NCBI GenBank assembly: GCA_945871905.1
Contig: CAMBXL010000002.1
Location: forward strand, 198,936-262,935
Source: Chitinophaga pinensis
GTDB taxonomy: Bacteria; Bacteroidota; Bacteroidia; NS11-12g; UBA955
Direction: 5' to 3'
DNA length: 64,000 nucleotides
Numbering within the stretch: position 1 is the first letter of the stretch; each line of letters opens with the position of its first letter. Position numbers and translations under genes: made by a program. The notes under the pieces were generated by a model. It was not told where the DNA came from and searched no databases. It saw only the letters and a program-made list of their open reading frames with translations. Of the stretch, positions 53,473-61,000 are shown one piece after another.

Positions 53473-54866
53473 TAAGATTTTGGGGATGACTGATGGTTGA
53501 AAAAATAATACAATGGGACACCCAAAACTACCAAAATCAACCCTATAATGGCATATCCAGGCGACTGAACTATAGAATAGTAAACCAAAAATGCACTAAA
53601 TAGTGTAAAAACTAAAGGTATTATAGGATACAGTGGCACTTTAAATGGTCTATTTTCATTGGGCATTTTTCTTCTTAATATGATGACACCAAAAGCGCCA
53701 CAACCATAAAATATAAAAGCAACAAAAACCAACATTTCTGTTAACATATTAAAACTTCCACTAATAATTAATACTAAGCACCAAAATAGTTGCAATAATA
53801 TGGCTTTGTGAGGTGTTAAAAATTTAGGATGAGACAAACCCGCTTTCTTAAAGAATAAACCATCTTTGGCCATTGCATAATAAATACGTGGGGCTGTCAT
53901 TAAACTGTTGTTAGTGCTATTAAATGTGCTGACGATTATTAGTATTGAAATAAATAGCCCTCCCATTATCCATACTTGCTTAATTCCTGCAATAGCTGCG
54001 ACTTGATTGTCTTGTTGGTAAATTTGATTGTAGAACGAAATATCACCTAATTTAAAAAAAGCAGCATTAACAAATACGTATAACACCATTACTATAATAG
54101 TGCCTAATGCCAATGCAATTGGAATATTTTTCTTTGGATTTTTAATTTCACCACCCAAAAAACCTACATTATTCCATCCTTCGTAAGCCCAAAACGCGGC
54201 TAACATTGCAGAAAAAAACATTGGCAAAAAATCTATTTCCTTAAATTGGCTCGACTGACTTTTAACAGGGTTATCGCCCATAACAAATGAGAAAACAATG
54301 ATAAAAAAAACGCCTAAAACAACAGCTGAACCAAATAAATTACTTATTCTTTCACCATAATCTATCCCCCGGTAGTTAATCATTGATAAAACTAAAACCA
54401 ATAGACATGCTATTGATTTGACTCCTAGATTATTAAAAGGCTGTAGCTGAAAGTCGTAAAAAGTAAACAATGTCAAGTTAGACCAATAAGCTGACACTTG
54501 GGGCAATGGAATTAAGTTATTAAGTGATTCAGCAAATACAAATGCCACTGATGCCGCAGTTGCTGTTTGAATAACAGAAAAAGAAGCCCAACCAAACAAA
54601 AAAGCAAACAACTTGCCATACATGGTCTGAAAATACACATATTGCCCGCCCGGTTTAGCAATCATTCCTGCCACTTCGGCATTACTTAATGAACCCATCA
54701 AAGTGATTAATCCGGCACATGCCCACGCTACAAGAACCCAAACACTGTCTTGTAAGTTGTAACTCATTTGGGAAATCTGCTTGAAAACACCGCTCCCAAT
54801 CATAGCACTAACCACAACCATTACTGCAGAAAAAACTCCAAGCTTTTGTTTTAGTTCTTGTGACAT
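53472..54866 (-). CDS. APC-family amino-acid permease
   Basis: This 464-residue protein has about twelve membrane helices and the APC-superfamily first-helix motif SAMIGSGVFKQIS, followed by GLITLMGSLSNAEVAGMIAKPGGQYVY. These features fit an amino-acid/polyamine/organocation transporter of the amino-acid permease type (LAT-like). Substrate not defined by sequence. It is divergent from MurF-Alr (75 bp apart) and cotranscribed with the NFACT gene by stop/start overlap. Confidence 0.92.
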   Translation of the reverse strand: MSQELKQKLGVFSAVMVVVSAMIGSGVFKQISQMSYNLQDSVWVLVAWACAGLITLMGSLSNAEVAGMIAKPGGQYVYFQTMYGKLFAFLFGWASFSVIQTATAASVAFVFAESLNNLIPLPQVSAYWSNLTLFTFYDFQLQPFNNLGVKSIACLLVLVLSMINYRGIDYGERISNLFGSAVVLGVFFIIVFSFVMGDNPVKSQSSQFKEIDFLPMFFSAMLAAFWAYEGWNNVGFLGGEIKNPKKNIPIALALGTIIVMVLYVFVNAAFFKLGDISFYNQIYQQDNQVAAIAGIKQVWIMGGLFISILIIVSTFNSTNNSLMTAPRIYYAMAKDGLFFKKAGLSHPKFLTPHKAILLQLFWCLVLIISGSFNMLTEMLVFVAFIFYGCGAFGVIILRRKMPNENRPFKVPLYPIIPLVFTLFSAFLVYYSIVQSPGYAIIGLILVVLGVPLYYFFNHQSSPKS

Positions 54867-54941
54867 CGATAAATGCGAACTTAAGAAAAAAGTTTAAACT
54901 TTATTTAATTTTCCCATTTATTTTATCAAATTTGTAAACAC

Positions 54942-57371
54942 ATGTACCAATTGTCAAAAATAGCGCAAGAACTAAATGGAAAATTAGTTGGAAAAGATAA
55001 TGAGCACAATTGGATATTACTGATAGACAGCAGAAATCTAACGCAAGCATCACACACTATATTCTTTGCCATTTCTACAAAATTCAACAATGGACATCGC
55101 TATATTGATGAATTGTCCCATAAAGGAGTTAAACAATTTGTTGTAGAACCTGACTTTAATACACACTTATACCCTGATGCTAGTTTTATAGTAGTCGAAA
55201 ATACTTTAAATGCCCTTCAGAATCTTAGTCGTTTTCACAGGCAGTCATTTAGTTTTCCTGTTTTAGGAATAACCGGAAGCAATGGAAAAACAATTGTTAA
55301 AGAATGGTTATTGCAACTTTTAGCGCAAGACTTTTCTATTTGCGCAAGCCCGAAAAGCTATAACAGTCAAATTGGGGTTCCACTGAGTGTATGGCAGCTG
55401 AATGAAGAACATGAACTTGCTATTTTTGAAGCCGGTATCTCGCAAAAAGGAGAAATGGAAAGATTATCTTCTATTATTCAAGCAAATATTGGGATATTAA
55501 CGCACATGGGCTCTGCCCACGATGAAGGATTTGATGATTTTAATCAAAAACTAAATGAAAAAATTATACTTTTCGAAAACTCAAAATACGTTATCACAAA
55601 GTATAATCCCGAAATTATTTCGAAATTGAATGGTAAAGCCATTACTTACGATTATAATAATGAGAGCGCTGATTTAAATATTTTTTCAAAAATCACAGAA
55701 CAGCAAAGCGTAACATTAAACGCCAAATATCAAAATCAAAACTACTCGATTACCGTTCCTTTTAAGGATGACATATCTATTGAAAATATTTGTTTGTGTT
55801 GGTTATTTTGCCTCAAATACAATTGTTTTAAAGCTGAATCTTTTTCAAGCTTAAAACCAATAAGTATGAGGATGGAGTTAAAAAAAGGGATTAATAACTG
55901 TATTGTTGTAAATGACTCCTATAGCAATGATTTACAAGTATTAAGTGTGGCATTGTCTTTTTTAAAACAACAAAACATCTACGCTAAAACGACCTTAATA
56001 TTATCAGACATTCAACAAAGTGGATTAAATGATGAAGTACTAACTCAACATTTAATTGATTTACTTAAAGAAAAACAAATACAAAGAATTATAGGAATAG
56101 GGCCTAACTTTATTAAGTACCAAACACTTTTTCAGTCTGACATTCCAAACTCACAATTTTACATAGATACAAATACGTTTTTAGAGAATTTTAAAACTAT
56201 CCATTTTGAGAATGAAGGTATTTTAATAAAAGGAGCTCGATTATTTGCATTCGAAAAAATAGCTAAAAAACTTGAGTTACAGTCGCACGGAACAGTATTA
56301 GAAATTAATTTGAATGCGGCATTACATAATTTAAATGTCTATAAAAAAGAGCTGTTACCTAATCAAAAAATGATGGCAATGGTTAAGGCATTTGCTTACG
56401 GAAGTGGCAGTTATGAAATAGCTAAATTGCTCAATCACAAGGTTGATTATTTTGCTGTTGCTTTTTCAGATGAAGGGGTTGAACTTAGGAAGAGTGGTAT
56501 AAATACTCCCATTATGGTTTTGAATGTAGATGCAGAAAGTATTTTGCATATACTTCAATACAAATTAGAGCCGGTAATATACAGTATTCAACAAATTTAC
56601 GATGTAATACCATTGATTGGAGATGCACCCATTTCAATACATATAGAATTAGATACAGGTATGCATCGCTTAGGAATCTCAACGGATGAAATTAGTCAAT
56701 TATGTGAGGAAATTATTGGTTTAAAGAATTGGAAAATTGCCAGTGTTTTTTCTCATTTATCAGCAAGTGAAGAGTCTATACACGACAATTTCACTCAAGA
56801 ACAATATACATTATTCGAAAATGCTTGTCGAACAATAGAGCAGTATGTTGGATATTCATTCGAAAAACACATTAGTAATACTGCTGCAATAAGTCGTTTT
56901 AAATTCAACACACAAACAATGGTTCGTTTGGGAATAGGATTATATGGAATTGATCCAAGTGGCACTAAATCGCACTTATTAGAACCTGTATTTACATTAA
57001 AAACCACTATAACTCAGATTAAAACCATTAAGGCAAATGAGAGTGTTGGATATTCAAGAAAAGGAATTGTAGACCATGAACGAAAAATTGGCATATTAGC
57101 GATTGGTTATGCCGATGGTATTAACAGAAAACTAAGTAACGGAGTAGGTTGTTTTTACATTAACGGCAAAGTGGCACCCATTATAGGAAATATATGTATG
57201 GATATGTGTATGGTAGATTTGAGCAATATTAATTGTTATGAGGGTGATACTGCATTACTTTTTGGAAAAGACTATCCCATTACAAATATTGCCACTCTCC
57301 TGAATACAATTCCTTATGAAGTTCTTACTTCCATTTCCCAAAGGGTAAAAAGAGTGTATATCAATGAGTAG
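54942..57371 (+). CDS. murF/alr: Bifunctional UDP-MurNAc-tripeptide D-Ala-D-Ala ligase / alanine racemase (MurF-Alr fusion)
   Basis: This 809-residue cytosolic enzyme joins two peptidoglycan steps. The N-terminal part (about 1-440) is a Mur ligase: P-loop LGITGSNGKTIVKEW and the middle-domain signature LAIFEAGISQKGEMERL. The C-terminal part (about 450-809) is a fold-type III alanine racemase: PLP lysine in MMAMVKAFAYGSG, LDTGMHRLGI, and the catalytic tyrosine in VGYSRKG. Thus L-Ala to D-Ala conversion and D-Ala-D-Ala addition are linked in one chain. Such fusions occur across Bacteroidota. A near-match -7 box (CAAATTTG) lies a few bases upstream of the ATG. Confidence 0.95.
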   Translation: MYQLSKIAQELNGKLVGKDNEHNWILLIDSRNLTQASHTIFFAISTKFNNGHRYIDELSHKGVKQFVVEPDFNTHLYPDASFIVVENTLNALQNLSRFHRQSFSFPVLGITGSNGKTIVKEWLLQLLAQDFSICASPKSYNSQIGVPLSVWQLNEEHELAIFEAGISQKGEMERLSSIIQANIGILTHMGSAHDEGFDDFNQKLNEKIILFENSKYVITKYNPEIISKLNGKAITYDYNNESADLNIFSKITEQQSVTLNAKYQNQNYSITVPFKDDISIENICLCWLFCLKYNCFKAESFSSLKPISMRMELKKGINNCIVVNDSYSNDLQVLSVALSFLKQQNIYAKTTLILSDIQQSGLNDEVLTQHLIDLLKEKQIQRIIGIGPNFIKYQTLFQSDIPNSQFYIDTNTFLENFKTIHFENEGILIKGARLFAFEKIAKKLELQSHGTVLEINLNAALHNLNVYKKELLPNQKMMAMVKAFAYGSGSYEIAKLLNHKVDYFAVAFSDEGVELRKSGINTPIMVLNVDAESILHILQYKLEPVIYSIQQIYDVIPLIGDAPISIHIELDTGMHRLGISTDEISQLCEEIIGLKNWKIASVFSHLSASEESIHDNFTQEQYTLFENACRTIEQYVGYSFEKHISNTAAISRFKFNTQTMVRLGIGLYGIDPSGTKSHLLEPVFTLKTTITQIKTIKANESVGYSRKGIVDHERKIGILAIGYADGINRKLSNGVGCFYINGKVAPIIGNICMDMCMVDLSNINCYEGDTALLFGKDYPITNIATLLNTIPYEVLTSISQRVKRVYINE

Positions 57372-57395
57372 AATAAAAATCCTCTTTTCGATTAC

Positions 57396-57455
57396 AGGAA
57401 TGACTTCGTCGAACTTCGCTTCGCTAAGGTTCGAACCGGCGTCCTAACGAGCTAC
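57396..57455 (-). repeat. tRNA-like fragment fused to a CG-rich inverted repeat
   Basis: On the minus strand GTAGCTCGTTAGGAC (a tRNA D-arm/anticodon-stem-like piece, cf. GTAGCTCGTTGGGC of the nearby tRNA-fMet) runs directly into GCCGGTTCGAACC, which looks like a T-arm. CG-rich DNA with CGAAC/GTTCG inverted repeats and a repeated CGAAG follows. It cannot fold into a full tRNA because the anticodon arm is missing. It lies just after the stop of the GIY-YIG gene. Confidence 0.45.
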
Positions 57456-57462
57456 ATATAAA

Positions 57463-57714
57463 TTAATGTTGAATTGTCATTATAAAATCTCGACCAACAC
57501 CCGTCTTTAACCACTTTTCATGCGCCATAGCATCCGACTTTGTATCAAATTCTTTCTGATATATTAATCGCCAAGGTCTATACTTTTTTGTATAACCTTT
57601 ACCGGAAATGTCATTATGTGATTGTATTCTGGCCTCTAAACGACCAGTAAAACCTGTGTAATGCTTGTTGAATGCATCAGAATACAATACATAAACTGTG
57701 TAAATTTCATTCAT
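57463..57714 (-). CDS. Small GIY-YIG nuclease-domain protein
   Basis: This 83-residue protein is almost entirely a GIY-YIG domain: YTVYVLYS and the paired HYTGFTG (the Y-V-Y and Y-T-G variant of GIY...YIG), the active-site Arg in RLEARIQSH, and a conserved Glu in AMAHEKWLKTG. Members of this UPF0213/YhbQ-like group are common as single-domain proteins in Bacteroidota, and their function is not settled; nuclease activity on DNA is expected from the fold. It lies between a tRNA-like fragment and the terminator of the tRNA-fMet unit, with the same orientation as both. Confidence 0.92.
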   Translation of the reverse strand: MNEIYTVYVLYSDAFNKHYTGFTGRLEARIQSHNDISGKGYTKKYRPWRLIYQKEFDTKSDAMAHEKWLKTGVGRDFIMTIQH

Positions 57715-57735
57715 AGTTGATTAGTAATATAAAAA

Positions 57736-57757
57736 AAGGAGTGATTGCTCACTCCTT
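57736..57757 (-). terminator. Rho-independent terminator of the tRNA-fMet unit
   Basis: A perfect 9-bp stem (AAGGAGTGA / TCACTCCTT) with a 4-base loop lies 13 bases after the 3' end of the tRNA on the minus strand and is followed by a run of seven T. Confidence 0.85.
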
Positions 57758-57770
57758 CCTTTATATTTAG

Positions 57771-57842
<72 letters not shown>

Positions 57843-58023
57843 ATGTATTTTATTTTATTAAGAACTGTATTTCGAAACTCCGTCCGCCGCGGCGGATATG
57901 AGCCCAAAGAGCTACCACTGCTCCACCCCGCGATGTATTTTATTTTTATTAAGAACTGTATTTCGAAACTCCGTCCGCCGCGGCGGATTTGAGCCCAACG
58001 AGCTACCACTGCTCCACCCCTCG
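57843..58023 (-). repeat. Two tandem 90/91-bp units: 5' half of tRNA-fMet plus a CG palindrome
   Basis: Unit A (57843-57932) and unit B (57933-58023) are nearly identical. In minus-strand order each holds the first 36 bases of tRNA-fMet (acceptor 5' strand, D-arm, 5' anticodon stem and loop), ending at the anticodon loop, then the 14-bp palindrome TCCGCCGCGGCGGA (57883-57896; 57974-57987), then CGGAGTTTCGAAATACAGTTC and an A/T-rich spacer of about 20 bases. Differences are few: the anticodon triplet is CAT in A and CAA in B, the acceptor starts CGCGGGG or CGAGGGG, and B has one extra base in its A-run. Neither half has the 3' acceptor strand or T-arm of a tRNA. Confidence 0.85.
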
Positions 58024-58036
58024 ATTTTTAGGACTG

Positions 58037-58066
58037 CAAAGATAAAGTAAATTTATCAATAAACAA
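58037..58066 (-). promoter_or_regulatory. Promoter of the tRNA-half / tRNA-fMet unit (TTG-N19-TATCTTTG)
   Basis: On the minus strand TTG (58064-58066) and TATCTTTG (58037-58044) are 19 bases apart. The transcription start would be near 58031, about 8 bases before the first tRNA-half (unit B). No other strong box occurs between here and the tRNA. Confidence 0.65.
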
Positions 58067-58097
58067 GAAATATATTTTAACTATATTATTGATAATT

Positions 58098-58781
58098 TTA
58101 AACCCCTTTCTTATCAATCATGGGTTCCATAATAGGAGAGATAAGATATAGAATAAATGCGATAGGAATAGACAACCATTTAACAAAAAAGAAAGAAACA
58201 ATAGTGACTATAAAAATGATTAAAAGCCAAAAGTAAGATTGTCCTTTTTTAAATTTTAAGGCTGGTAATTTCAATTCACTAACCAATAAATAGGAAACTA
58301 CTATACAATAAATAGTGAACCCAATTTCATTTGAAAAAATGTAATCTTTAATAGGATGGTCAATAAATATCCAAGAAATTGTAAGCATTGCGTTAAAAGG
58401 AGTAGGGACACCTATAAATGAGTTTGTTTGTCTAGTATCAATATTGAATTTGGCCAAACGAAATGCAGACATTAATGCAACTAAAACAAAACTGTAAGAC
58501 AAATAGGGGTGTTCAAACGACACTAAAGCATTCAAAATTAGAGCTGGAGCTAAACCAAAAGTGACCATATCTGCCAAAGAGTCTAATTGTTTTCCTAAGG
58601 CGCCATCAACTTTAAGTAATCGGGCAACAAAACCATCAAAAAAGTCAAGAAATGCAGCAAGAATTATTAAAAAAGCGGCCATTTCAAGTTCAAATTTGAA
58701 AATAGAAATGATAGCAAACAAGCCACAAGTTAAATTACCAAGGGTTATTGAATTAGGGATTTGTTTTTTTATATTCACCAT
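58098..58781 (-). CDS. pssA: CDP-diacylglycerol--serine O-phosphatidyltransferase
   Basis: This ~227-residue integral membrane enzyme makes phosphatidylserine, the precursor of phosphatidylethanolamine. The CDP-alcohol phosphatidyltransferase signature D-G-x2-A-R-x8-G-x3-D-x3-D is complete (FDGFVARLLKVDGALGKQLD and following SLAD). About seven hydrophobic helices follow, with VGVPTPFNAML-like spacing (FIGVPTPFNAMLTISW) typical of bacterial PssA class II. Two in-frame ATGs (58787 and 58781) are possible; the TAGGTTTG box at 58792-58799 puts the transcription start near 58786, so 58781 is preferred. Confidence 0.93.
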   Translation of the reverse strand: MVNIKKQIPNSITLGNLTCGLFAIISIFKFELEMAAFLIILAAFLDFFDGFVARLLKVDGALGKQLDSLADMVTFGLAPALILNALVSFEHPYLSYSFVLVALMSAFRLAKFNIDTRQTNSFIGVPTPFNAMLTISWIFIDHPIKDYIFSNEIGFTIYCIVVSYLLVSELKLPALKFKKGQSYFWLLIIFIVTIVSFFFVKWLSIPIAFILYLISPIMEPMIDKKGV

Positions 58782-58791
58782 GAACATTATG

Positions 58792-58799
58792 CAAACCTA
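58792..58799 (-). promoter_or_regulatory. TAGGTTTG -7 box for pssA
   Basis: The minus-strand box ends 10 bases before the ATG at 58781, predicting a leader of about 4-5 bases. Confidence 0.5.
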
Positions 58800-58875
58800 A
58801 AGGTTTTATATGGAATTGCATTAATTTTTTTCAAACATTGGATGTTGGTTTTCAAAAACTATTTTTATTTTAAAA

Positions 58876-58906
58876 TTGTTAAGGATTAGGTTTTAATTTA
58901 TATTTG
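58876..58906 (+). promoter_or_regulatory. metK promoter (TTG-N20-TATATTTG)
   Basis: TTG (58876-58878) and TATATTTG (58899-58906) are 20 bases apart. The leader to the ATG at 58924 is about 11 bases, too short for a SAM riboswitch. Confidence 0.65.
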
Positions 58907-58923
58907 CCAAAAAATAAAAAACG

Positions 58924-60213
58924 ATGCCATATTTATTTACATCAGAATCCGTATCAGAGGGACATCCCGATAAAATTGCCGATCAAATATCTGACGCCTT
59001 AATTGACAATTTTCTTGCTTTTGACCCCAATAGTAAAGTTGCTTGTGAAACATTAGTAACGACTGGTCAAGTTATATTGGCAGGTGAAGTTAAATCTCAT
59101 ACTTATTTAGATGTTCAACAAATTGCTCGCGATGTAATCGAAAAAATTGGTTACACAAAAAGTGAGTATATGTTTGAGGCTAAATCTTGTGGAATTCTAT
59201 CTGCAATACATGAGCAGTCAGCTGACATAAATCAAGGGGTTGATAAAGCAAATAAAGAAGACCAAGGTGCTGGTGACCAAGGAATGATGTTTGGTTATGC
59301 AACAAACGAAACAGAAAATTATATGCCTTTGGCATTAGATTTATCTCATGCTTTGTTAAAAGAGTTGGCAATTTTGAGAAGAGAAAATAAAGATATCCCT
59401 TATTTAAGACCTGATGCTAAATCACAAGTAACTTTAGAATATTCTGACAACAATAAGCCTATTAGAATTGATGCTATTGTTATTTCTACACAGCACGATG
59501 ATTTTGTTAAACCGAAATCTGATTCTAAGTCAGACAAAGATGCAGCAAACAATGAAATGTTGGTTAAAATTAAAAGTGATTTAATTTCAATCTTGATTCC
59601 AAGAGTAAAGGCAAAATACCCTCAATATGCTCATTTATTCAACGATAATATTACCTATCATATAAATCCAACAGGTGTTTTTGTTATTGGTGGTCCTCAT
59701 GGAGATACGGGATTAACTGGTAGAAAAATTATTGTAGATACCTACGGTGGTAAAGGTGCTCATGGTGGAGGGGCATTTTCTGGAAAAGATCCAAGTAAAG
59801 TTGATAGAAGCGCAGCTTATGCAACTAGACATATTGCAAAAAATTTAGTGGCAGCAGGTTTATGTGACGAGGTTTTAGTTCAAGTTTCTTATGCTATAGG
59901 TGTTGCTAAACCTACCTCTATCAATGTTGTAACTTATGGCACAAGCAAGGTTGCGATGACAGATGGTGAAATAAGTAAAAAAATAGAGGAAATTTTTGAT
60001 ATGCGTCCTTATTTTATTGAGCAACGCTTGAAATTAAGAAACCCAATTTACAGCGAAACTGCAGCCTATGGACACATGGGAAGAACTCCTGAAAAAGTAA
60101 GTAAAACCTTCCGTTTGCCAAACGGTGAAGACAAAACCGTTGAGGTTGAATTATTTACTTGGGAACAACTTGACCATGTCGATGAAGTTAAAAAAGCATT
60201 TGGATTAAATTAG
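58924..60213 (+). CDS. metK: S-adenosylmethionine synthetase (methionine adenosyltransferase)
   Basis: This 429-residue cytosolic enzyme makes S-adenosylmethionine from methionine and ATP. It has all main motifs: [50 protein letters not shown], and [19 protein letters not shown]. Length and motif spacing fit the bacterial family, slightly longer than E. coli MetK. Its promoter lies 18-48 bases upstream, and it converges with the gene at 60229 across a 15-base gap. Confidence 0.98.
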   Translation: MPYLFTSESVSEGHPDKIADQISDALIDNFLAFDPNSKVACETLVTTGQVILAGEVKSHTYLDVQQIARDVIEKIGYTKSEYMFEAKSCGILSAIHEQSADINQGVDKANKEDQGAGDQGMMFGYATNETENYMPLALDLSHALLKELAILRRENKDIPYLRPDAKSQVTLEYSDNNKPIRIDAIVISTQHDDFVKPKSDSKSDKDAANNEMLVKIKSDLISILIPRVKAKYPQYAHLFNDNITYHINPTGVFVIGGPHGDTGLTGRKIIVDTYGGKGAHGGGAFSGKDPSKVDRSAAYATRHIAKNLVAAGLCDEVLVQVSYAIGVAKPTSINVVTYGTSKVAMTDGEISKKIEEIFDMRPYFIEQRLKLRNPIYSETAAYGHMGRTPEKVSKTFRLPNGEDKTVEVELFTWEQLDHVDEVKKAFGLN

Positions 60214-60228
60214 TATTTCTAAACTTTC

Positions 60229-60942
60229 TTAGCCCATTGAAACACCAAATACACAAGGTGTTTTACCTATAACTATATCTGATTTCTTCCATTCTTTAAT
60301 GGTTTTACATTGAATGTATTCATTTTCACCTGTAATGTCTTTTGCAACGAGCAAATAGGTTTCTGGAGATAAATGTTGAACCAAAAACTGGAAAGTTTTA
60401 TCATTCCTGTAGGGCACTTCAATAAAAAGTTGTGTTGTTTTAGCACTTTCTTTTTCCAAGTTTAACAAAAAAGGCTTGAGGGTATCGGATTGGATAGGTA
60501 TGTAGCCATTGAATTTAAAGTTTTGACCATTAAAACCACTCGCCATTAAAGCCAACAAAATAGAAGAGGGGCCAACAAAAGGTTTTACTTTTACTCCCAA
60601 TTTATGTGCAATTCGAACCACCAAATTGCCTGGGTCAGCAATACAAGGTAATCCCGATTCAGACATGACTCCAATAAACTTGTGTGCTTTCATAAGTGAT
60701 TCAATATCTTGAAGTTGTTGCTGAGGTTGATGCTTATCTAACTCAAATATGGTTAACAAATCAATATCAATAGAAGAGTCAATTTTTTTTAGAAATTGTC
60801 TGCAAGTTCTTGCATTTTCGACAAACCATAGTGTTATAGATTTATACTGACTTAAAACCTTAGAAGGAATAACATCTTGCATTGAATTATCAGCAATAGA
60901 AATTGGGAACAAATACAATGTGGTTGTGGGATAATTATGCAT
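60229..60942 (-). CDS. SAM-dependent methyltransferase, RsmI-like tetrapyrrole-methylase fold
   Basis: The 237-residue protein has the tetrapyrrole (precorrin) methylase fold used by RsmI: an N-terminal TLYLFPISIADN strand, the GLPCIADPGNLVVRIAH motif (a variant of the family GxPxISDPGxxLV), and VGPSSILLALMASGF. True RsmI 2'-O-methylates C1402 of 16S rRNA, but Bacteroidota often have a second, shorter RsmI-like protein of this type, and I think this is that one; its target is unknown. It is convergent with metK and divergent from the PorU2-like gene. Confidence 0.85.
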   Translation of the reverse strand: MHNYPTTTLYLFPISIADNSMQDVIPSKVLSQYKSITLWFVENARTCRQFLKKIDSSIDIDLLTIFELDKHQPQQQLQDIESLMKAHKFIGVMSESGLPCIADPGNLVVRIAHKLGVKVKPFVGPSSILLALMASGFNGQNFKFNGYIPIQSDTLKPFLLNLEKESAKTTQLFIEVPYRNDKTFQFLVQHLSPETYLLVAKDITGENEYIQCKTIKEWKKSDIVIGKTPCVFGVSMG

Positions 60943-60947
60943 AACTT

Positions 60948-60978
60948 TTTGAAATATGGTACAAAACTCGTATATTTG
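60948..60978 (+). promoter_or_regulatory. Promoter of the PorU2-like gene (TTTG-N19-TATATTTG)
   Basis: TTTG (60948-60951) and TATATTTG (60971-60978) show the textbook Bacteroidota -33/-7 arrangement with 19-base spacing. The leader to the ATG at 61001 is about 16 bases. Confidence 0.7.
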
Positions 60979-61000
60979 TCATTTATAACTAAATATATTT

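Noticed and set aside
54942-57371. MurF-Alr fusion as an unusual finding
   Set aside because: Known fusion in this phylum.
57843-58023. Possible CRISPR array (90-bp repeats)
   Set aside because: Units are too long, adjacent without unique spacers, and consist of tRNA-derived sequence.
58800-58923. SAM riboswitch before metK
   Set aside because: The promoter lies only 18 bases before the start codon, and no stem-rich leader is present.
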